Assembly: GCA_022710245.1 (NCBI GenBank)
Contig: JAKLHH010000364.1
Coordinates: forward strand, 1-7,276
Source: Myxococcota bacterium
Lineage (GTDB): Bacteria; Myxococcota; Polyangia; GCA-2747355; JAKLHH01
Length of the DNA: 7,276 nucleotides
Reading direction: 5' to 3'
Shown: one piece after another, positions 1-5,398 of the stretch
Layout of the letters: every line of letters begins with the position of its first letter
How positions within the stretch are numbered: the first letter of the stretch is position 1
Program-made: the position numbers and the translations under genes
Notes under the pieces: generated by a model
The model's input: only the letters and a program-made list of their open reading frames with translations
Databases searched by the model: none
What the model was told of the DNA's origin: nothing

Positions 1-1
1 C

Positions 2-3000
2 ATCTGCTTCTTCGCCTCGGGTGCGAGCAGCCTGATCTTCGAGGTCATCTGGACCCGCATGTTCTCCCTCGTCTTCGGCGCCACCTCGCTGGCGATCAGC
101 ACCGTGCTGACCGCCTTCATGGGCGGCCTCGCGCTGGGGAGCTTCGTGGCGGGACGCCTCGCGGACCGGGTCAAGGACCCGCTCCGCGCCTATGCGCTGG
201 CCGAGGCAGGCGTCGGCATCGCCGCGCTCCTGGTGCCGCTCGTCGTCGCCACCTTTGGCCCGCTGAACCGCTTCCTCTACACCCACTTCGTCGACCACTA
301 CGCGATCCTCTCCGCCATCCGCTTCCTCGCCTCCGCGCTCGTCATGATCGTGCCGACCACGCTGATGGGCGCCACCCTCCCCCTCCTCTCGCGCTTCTTC
401 GTCCGCACCGAGGCCGAGCACGCGCGGATGGGCCTGCGCGTCGGCACGCTCTACGCCATCAACACCTTTGGCGCCATGCTGGGGACCTTCCTCGGCGGCT
501 TCGTGCTGCTGCCGGGCCTCGGCCTCTCGCTGACGAACCGCATCGCGGCTTGCACCAACCTCGGCCTGGCCGCCGTCGTCGGCCTCGCCTACCTGCTGCG
601 CCGGCGCTTCCCCACCAAGAAGCCGGAGGACCCGGAGGTGAAGGCGCTCCTCGAGGAGGTCGGCCCGGTCGCCATGGTGAAGCCCGACGTCTCGCCGCGC
701 GCGCGCACCGCGGCGCTCTACGCCTTCGCGCTGAGCGGCGGCGTGGCCATGGTCTACCAGGTGATCTGGTCGCGCGCGCTCTCCATGAACATCGGCTCCT
801 CGGTCTACTCCTTCACGCTGGTGCTCACCGCGTTCCTGATCGGGCTCGCCGGCGGCGCCGCGGTGATCGGCCGCGCCGCCGCGAGCAGCAAGAACCCGGT
901 GGGCTGGCTGGCGGTGAACCACCTCGCGGTGGTGGTGCTCGTCGGGGTCTCCTACCTGCTGATGGACAAGCTCCCCTTCCTCTTCCTCTTCCTGATCCGC
1001 GGGGAGAGCCTGGGCGCGGGCACCGTCCTCTGGAGTCAGTTCCTCATCGCGCTCGTCACCATGCTGCCGGCCACCTTCGCGATGGGCGGCATCTTCCCGC
1101 TCACCATCCGCATCTACGCGACCGGCCTCGACAGCGTCGGGCAGGACGTGGGGAGCGCCTACTCGATCAACACCATCGGCTCCATCGTCGGGAGCTTCCT
1201 CGCCGGCTTCGTGATCATCCCGGTGCTGCAGCTGCAGCCCGGCTACTTCGCCGCCGTCTGCGTGAACCTCGTCATCGCCGGCGTCCTCGCCTGGCTGGCG
1301 GCCTGGAGGCGCCCGTGGAAGATCGTCGGCGTCGCGCTCGCCGTCGGCCTCGCGGGGGGCGCCTTCTTCCTCCCGCGCTGGAACCTGACCCACGTCTCGG
1401 CCGGGCTCTTCCGCCTCTCCATCGCGCGCGAGGTGATCCGCACGGGCAAGTGGCAAGACCCCCGGCTGGTCTTCTACCGGGACGGCATCTCCACCACGGT
1501 CTCCGTCGAGCAGTGGTCGAAGGACCACTACTCGATGAAGAACAACGGCAAGGTGGACGCCTCCTCGGGCGACGACATGCCGACCCAGATCGCCGTCGGG
1601 CTCCTCCCCGTGCTCGTCCACCCGCGCGTCCCCGAGCTGAAGCCCAAGGTGGCGCTGATCGGCTACGCCTCGGGGGTCACCGCCGGGGCGGTGCTGCAGG
1701 CGCCGGTGGAGCGCCTCGACGTGATCGAGCTGGAGCCGGCGATCATCGTCGCCTCGGCGTTCTTCGAGCACGTCAACCACCGCCCGCTCGCGGACAAGCG
1801 GCTCCACCTCTACACCGACGACGGCCGCAACTTCCTGCAAGCCGGGAGCGAGCGCTACGACGTCATCATCAACGAGCCGTCGAACCCGTGGATCACCGGG
1901 GTCGCGAACCTCTTCACCAAGGAGTACTTCGAGACCGCGAAGCGTCGCCTGCAGCCGGACGGCATCTTCTGCACCTGGGCGCAGATGTACGAGATCGCGC
2001 CGCGGCACATCAAGTCGATCTACCGCACCTTCGCCGAGGTCTTCCCCTACGTCTACGCCTTCAGCGCCGAGGCGCTGAGCTCCGACACCTTCCTGATCGG
2101 CTCCAACCACCCGCTCAAGCTCGACGTGCGCCGGCTGCGCCGCGCCTTCGCCATCAAGTCGGTGCAGGAGGAGATGGCGCGCGCTAAGATCCCGACCCCC
2201 GACGACCTGATCGCGCTCTCGCTCCTCGGCGACACGCAGGAGGTCAGGGCGTTCACCATCGGCGCGGACGTGAACACCGACGACAACGCGATCATCGAGT
2301 TCGGCGCGCCGCGCGACCTCTACAACCACAAGCGCTACGACTACTACATCTCCAAGGTCTACGGTCAGGGCTGGATCTACGGGCGCCTGGCCGGGCTGCT
2401 GGCGGGCTACGAGGGGTCGGAGGACTTCGGGGGGCTGCTGCGCAGCCTGCTCCTCAACGGCAAGCACCGGGAGGCGAACGCGCTGGAGGCGAAGATCCGC
2501 GCCGACGCCGGACCGAAGAGCAAGCGCGCGCGCCAGCTCCTCGAGCTCCTCGCCTCGCGCGACGTCCTCGAGGACGAGGTCCCGCTCGTCGGCGAGAAGG
2601 ACGAGCCGCTGACCCCGCCCGTCGACAAGATGCGCAAGCTGAAGCCAGACGAGGCGAACAAGATCGCGGCGGACTACTTCAAGGTCGAGCAGGGCGTGAA
2701 GCTGCGGGCCTACCGCGCGGCGCTCGATCTGGTCGAGGCGTGGCCCGAGGACTTCAAGGAGAACGCGGGCAAGGACTTCCAGCTCCTCTGGGGGTACCTG
2801 GTCTACAAGTGCTTCGACTTCCACGCGGCGGCGAGCATCCTCGAGCCGCTCTGGGTGGACAGCAAGCTCCTCGAGCGGCGGCCCACGCTGCTCTACTACC
2901 TGGGGCGCGCCCTCTACGGGAACGCGGACTTCGCCAAGGCGATCCTGGTGCTGGAGAAGTGGATCGCGCACCGCGAGAAGGCGGGCCAGCCGCTCTTCCC

Positions 3001-3097
3001 GGTGGTGCCGCCGACGAGCCAGCCCTCGGGCGCGGTGCTCGACGTCAGGCCCAGCGCCGAGAACGCCGAGGACGCGGACCAGCGCTCGCCGGACTAG
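2..3097 (+). CDS. Fused multi-pass membrane / spermidine-synthase-like protein with TPR-like tail (5' partial)
   Basis: The frame is open from base 2, and residues before the first ATG (59) already match the family start (SLIFEVIWTR), so the gene begins upstream; 1031 codons are visible. Residues 1 to about 461 are hydrophobic segments in two related halves: EVIWTR near residue 14 recurs as QVIWSR near 253, joined by a basic and acidic linker at about 200-236. From about 488 (RLVFYRDG) a spermidine-synthase-like Rossmann domain follows, with a SAM-type loop GYASGVTAG near 553, DVIELEP after it, DDGRNF at 606-611, NEPSNPW at 624-630 and NTDDN at 758-762. The tail from about 880 is helical and TPR-like. 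Known family: fused MFS/spermidine synthase proteins, common in myxobacteria and planctomycetes, substrate generally unproven. NEPSNPW stands where true aminopropyltransferases carry an Asp-rich catalytic motif, so polyamine synthesis is not assured. It is probably an inner-membrane protein with a cytoplasmic enzyme domain. Confidence 0.9.
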   Translation: MCFFASGASSLIFEVIWTRMFSLVFGATSLAISTVLTAFMGGLALGSFVAGRLADRVKDPLRAYALAEAGVGIAALLVPLVVATFGPLNRFLYTHFVDHYAILSAIRFLASALVMIVPTTLMGATLPLLSRFFVRTEAEHARMGLRVGTLYAINTFGAMLGTFLGGFVLLPGLGLSLTNRIAACTNLGLAAVVGLAYLLRRRFPTKKPEDPEVKALLEEVGPVAMVKPDVSPRARTAALYAFALSGGVAMVYQVIWSRALSMNIGSSVYSFTLVLTAFLIGLAGGAAVIGRAAASSKNPVGWLAVNHLAVVVLVGVSYLLMDKLPFLFLFLIRGESLGAGTVLWSQFLIALVTMLPATFAMGGIFPLTIRIYATGLDSVGQDVGSAYSINTIGSIVGSFLAGFVIIPVLQLQPGYFAAVCVNLVIAGVLAWLAAWRRPWKIVGVALAVGLAGGAFFLPRWNLTHVSAGLFRLSIAREVIRTGKWQDPRLVFYRDGISTTVSVEQWSKDHYSMKNNGKVDASSGDDMPTQIAVGLLPVLVHPRVPELKPKVALIGYASGVTAGAVLQAPVERLDVIELEPAIIVASAFFEHVNHRPLADKRLHLYTDDGRNFLQAGSERYDVIINEPSNPWITGVANLFTKEYFETAKRRLQPDGIFCTWAQMYEIAPRHIKSIYRTFAEVFPYVYAFSAEALSSDTFLIGSNHPLKLDVRRLRRAFAIKSVQEEMARAKIPTPDDLIALSLLGDTQEVRAFTIGADVNTDDNAIIEFGAPRDLYNHKRYDYYISKVYGQGWIYGRLAGLLAGYEGSEDFGGLLRSLLLNGKHREANALEAKIRADAGPKSKRARQLLELLASRDVLEDEVPLVGEKDEPLTPPVDKMRKLKPDEANKIAADYFKVEQGVKLRAYRAALDLVEAWPEDFKENAGKDFQLLWGYLVYKCFDFHAAASILEPLWVDSKLLERRPTLLYYLGRALYGNADFAKAILVLEKWIAHREKAGQPLFPVVPPTSQPSGAVLDVRPSAENAEDADQRSPD

Positions 3098-3103
3098 CGC
3101 GCC

Positions 3104-3202
3104 TCACTTCGACCCGACCCCGTCCAGGATCGTCGCGGTCATCAGGAACAAGATCAGCGGCGCGTCGGCAAATGGTATGAAGCCGTACCGCTCATAGAAC
3201 CG
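3104..3202 (-). pseudogene. C-terminal remnant of a GNAT-family N-acetyltransferase
   Basis: On the minus strand a short frame reads FYERYGFIPFADAPL, then a hydrophobic strand (LILFLM), and ends GVGSK before TGA (3104-3106). FYERxGF followed by PF-D-PL-LFL is the classic C-terminal end of small GNAT acetyltransferases, including those paired with ribbon-helix-helix antitoxins. Only 31 codons of it are present (3107-3199). The same frame meets a TGA at 3203-3205, and none of the three minus frames further upstream shows the acetyl-CoA-binding R/Q-x-x-G-x-G/A loop. The rest of a roughly 160-residue gene is therefore missing or decayed. The stretch 3160-3200 also looks richer in A and T than the flanking genes, in keeping with acquired DNA. 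A sequencing error alone would not explain it, because the upstream domain is absent in every frame. The family match rests on the motif alone. Confidence 0.6.
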
Positions 3203-3360
3203 TCACGAAGGTGGGTGGTGGTGGGCAGCTGCCGCGACCAACAATCGCTGATGGCCTCTCGAACACCGGCAGGCCCAGCCGCTCCGGCGTCATCGTCGGC
3301 AAGCCGCTTGCCCCTCGCGTCGAACGGCTCGATGATGGGGCTGCGATCATCTACTACCCC

Positions 3361-3924
3361 ATGGACCTCACCCGCCGGAAGCTGCTCCTCGCCCTCTCTG
3401 CCAGCGCGCTGCTGGCGGGGTGCGTGCGGGTCGACTCGCCGGAGGCGAGCCAGGACGCGCGCGGAGGCGACCGGCCGCCCTCCATCCTCATCTACCTCGA
3501 GGCCGAGGCGGGCGTGCTCACGCCGCCCTTTCGCAGGATGAGCGACCCGGCCGCCTCCGGCGGAGCGTACCTCCTCGATGCTGGACCGGCGGGCACCGCG
3601 TCCGCGGGAGGAGCGAGCTACTCGTTCACCCTGCCCCGCTCCGGCGCCTTCTACCTCTGGGGCCGCGTCCGCGCCACCGGCGACGCCACCGACTCCTTCA
3701 TCGTCGCCATCGACGGGGGGCAGCAGGCGATCTTCCACACCACGATCCCGGGCTACCCTGCCGACTGGCGCTGGAAGCCCCTCGGGATCGAGATCGCCAG
3801 CACCCTGACCAAGGCGGAGCTCGAGCTCGGGGGCGGCCAGCACGAGCTCGCGCTCAGCTCGCGCGAGGCGCAGGCCATGGTGGACCGGCTCCTCTTCACG
3901 GACGATCCCGGCTTCGTCCCCTGA
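3361..3924 (+). CDS. Surface lipoprotein with CBM6/CBM35-like carbohydrate-binding fold
   Basis: This is a 187-residue protein. The ATG at 3361 is chosen because it places a lipoprotein signal at the very start: MDLTRRKLLL, a hydrophobic stretch, then lipobox LAGC with Cys21 as the lipidated residue. An in-frame GTG at 3211 would add 50 residues of non-conserved sequence before the signal. The TRRKLL stretch resembles a twin-arginine motif, so Tat export is possible. The residue after Cys21 is Val, not Asp, so outer-membrane sorting is likely by the E. coli rule. After a short polar linker (about 22-42) comes one beta-sandwich-like domain: YLEAEAG at 45-51, SGGAYL near 66-71, YSFTLPRSGAFYLWGRV at 87-103, DSFIVAIDGG at 111-120, WRWKPL at 136-141, GGGQHELAL near 157-165 and VDRLLFTDD at 174-182. 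This pattern is typical of CBM6/35-type galactose-binding-like domains. No catalytic domain is attached, so a binding or surface role is inferred. No clear Shine-Dalgarno sequence is visible. Confidence 0.8.
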   Translation: MDLTRRKLLLALSASALLAGCVRVDSPEASQDARGGDRPPSILIYLEAEAGVLTPPFRRMSDPAASGGAYLLDAGPAGTASAGGASYSFTLPRSGAFYLWGRVRATGDATDSFIVAIDGGQQAIFHTTIPGYPADWRWKPLGIEIASTLTKAELELGGGQHELALSSREAQAMVDRLLFTDDPGFVP

Positions 3925-4018
3925 GCGCCCCTCGGGGCTGCGCCTGCCCACGAGACGATGGACGGTCAGAGCTCCCTCATGGTTGCCGCCGCGACGGGTT
4001 TGTGCTCAAGTGCCGGCC

Positions 4019-5293
4019 ATGCGAACCGACGACTCCACCACCCTTCGCACCAGAGCCTTCTCCCCCGCCCGGCTCGGCGGCCTCGAGCTCCGCAACCGCT
4101 TCATCAAGGCCGGCGCCTACGAGGGCATGTGCCCGAACAGCACGCCGTCGCCTGCCCTGCTCGCGCACCACCGCGGGGTCTCCCTGGGCGGGGTCGGGAT
4201 GACGACGGTCGCCTACTGCGCCGTCTCGCCGGACGGGCGGACCTTCGAGCAGCAGCTCTACATGCGCGAGGAGGTCGTGCCCGAGCTCCGCAAGATCACC
4301 GAGGCCTGCCACGCGGCCGGCGCCAAGGTCTCGCTCCAGCTCGGCCACTGCGGCTTCTTCAGCCGCAACAAGTCGGTCACCGGCGGCAAGCCGATGGGGC
4401 CCTCGGCCACGCTCAACGTCTACGGCTCGCTCCTCGGCATGCCGTTCGCGCGCGCGATGACGGAGCGCGATCTGCAGCAGACGATCGACGACTTCGGCGC
4501 GGCCGCCGCGCGGGCGGTCGAGGCTGGCTTCGACGCCGTCGAGCTCCACATGGGGCACGGCTACCTGCTCAGCCAGTTCATCAGCCCGTCGGTCAACCGC
4601 CGCAAGGACGCATGGGGCGGCCGCCTCGAGCACCGGCTGCGGCTCCCGGTAGAGGTCGTGCGGCGGGTGCGCGCGGCGCTGCCGCCGGGCTTCCCCATCC
4701 TCTGCAAGACCAACCTGCGCGACGGCTTCCCGGGAGGTCTGGAGCTGGAGGAGTCGATCGAGGTCGCCCGGACCCTGGAGCGCGAGGGCGTCGACGCGCT
4801 CGTCCTCTCGGGCGGCTACACGAGCAAGTCGGCCTTCTACCTCTTCCGCGGCGAGGTCCCCCGCAAGGAGATGATCGAGGTCGAGCACAGCAAGCTGATG
4901 AAGCTGGCGCTGAGGACCTTCGGCTCGATGGTCATGCGCTCGATGCCATTCGAGGAGCTGTTCTTCCTCGAGGACGCGAAGCGCGTCCGCGCCGCGGTGA
5001 AGATGCCGCTCTGCCTGATCGGCGGCGTCGTCTCCATCGAGGGGGTGGAGACCGCCATGCGCGAGGGCTTCGACTTCGTGGTCATGGCGCGCGCGCTGAT
5101 CCACGATCCCGACTTCGTCCGCAAGCTGGAGACGGGGGAGGTGACGCGCTCGAAGTGCGACGCCTGCAACAAGTGCGTGGCGGAGATGGACCGCCCCGAG
5201 GGCGTGCGCTGCACCTGCGTCGACAGCCTCGGCGCCAGCGCCGTCCCGGCGCACGACGGGCCACGCCCGCTCGTCGACCAGCCCGGGCACTGA
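4019..5293 (+). CDS. NADH:flavin oxidoreductase, Old Yellow Enzyme family, single domain with C-terminal cysteine cluster
   Basis: This is a 424-residue FMN-binding TIM-barrel enzyme expected to reduce activated C=C bonds with NAD(P)H in the cytoplasm. Motifs in order: LELRNRFIKAGAYEGM at 22-37 (barrel entry); LQLGHCGFFSRN at 106-117; ELHMGHGYLLSQFISP at 175-190 with the substrate-binding pair His177/His180, then NRRKDAWGG at 193-201; CKTNLRDGFPGG at 229-240; and the phosphate-binding end IGGVVS at 334-339 with MARALIHDPDF at 356-366. The C-terminus carries CDACNKC at 380-386, then Cys398 and Cys400, giving C-x2-C-x2-C-x11-C. This recalls the 4Fe-4S site of 2,4-dienoyl-CoA reductase, but the FAD and NAD domains of that enzyme are absent and the protein ends soon after. 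The ATG at 4019 is preferred over an in-frame TTG at 3983 because the added 12 residues look non-conserved; the ribosome site is weak either way. The physiological substrate cannot be told from the sequence. Confidence 0.92.
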   Translation: MRTDDSTTLRTRAFSPARLGGLELRNRFIKAGAYEGMCPNSTPSPALLAHHRGVSLGGVGMTTVAYCAVSPDGRTFEQQLYMREEVVPELRKITEACHAAGAKVSLQLGHCGFFSRNKSVTGGKPMGPSATLNVYGSLLGMPFARAMTERDLQQTIDDFGAAAARAVEAGFDAVELHMGHGYLLSQFISPSVNRRKDAWGGRLEHRLRLPVEVVRRVRAALPPGFPILCKTNLRDGFPGGLELEESIEVARTLEREGVDALVLSGGYTSKSAFYLFRGEVPRKEMIEVEHSKLMKLALRTFGSMVMRSMPFEELFFLEDAKRVRAAVKMPLCLIGGVVSIEGVETAMREGFDFVVMARALIHDPDFVRKLETGEVTRSKCDACNKCVAEMDRPEGVRCTCVDSLGASAVPAHDGPRPLVDQPGH

Positions 5294-5383
5294 GCGGGCG
5301 GCACTGCGAGGACGGCACGGGCAGTCGCAGCAACGCCCTCCCGGCCGCCACAAGACTCTTTCCAGCCCCACCCCGATTCCAGC

Positions 5384-5389
5384 TATAAT
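5384..5389 (+). promoter_or_regulatory. Possible -10 promoter hexamer for the TPR gene
   Basis: A perfect sigma70-type TATAAT stands out in otherwise GC-rich DNA, in the 105-base gap between the oxidoreductase stop and the TPR gene. No good TTGACA-like -35 box lies 16-18 bases upstream; the region there reads TCTTTCCAGC, so any promoter would be weak or activator-dependent. Transcription would begin near 5396, only about three bases before the TTG chosen as the TPR start. That implies either a leaderless message or a start further inside the gene. Confidence 0.35.
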
Positions 5390-5398
5390 GCCGGGACC

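Noticed and set aside
59..61. ATG at 59 as the start of the fused synthase
   Set aside because: The frame is open to the window edge and the preceding 19 residues match the conserved first membrane segment of the family, so the gene starts outside the window.
3927..3938. GC-rich palindrome just after the lipoprotein stop as a terminator
   Set aside because: The stem is only four or five pairs with a tiny loop and no following T-run, so chance is likely in this composition.
3154..3951. Minus-strand open frame of 265 codons opposite the lipoprotein gene
   Set aside because: It has no recognisable domain and covers both intergenic and coding sequence; it also lies in a different frame from the GNAT relic. 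It is a shadow of the lipoprotein frame.
5304..5330. Inverted repeat CTGCGA / TCGCAG after the oxidoreductase stop as a terminator
   Set aside because: It has six pairs around a 15-base loop with no T-run after it; too weak to call.
5291..5398. The oxidoreductase and TPR genes share one frame, and the 35 codons between them have no second stop, suggesting read-through fusion
   Set aside because: A 105-base open stretch is expected by chance at this GC content. The 35 codons show no conserved-looking sequence, and nothing indicates TGA recoding.
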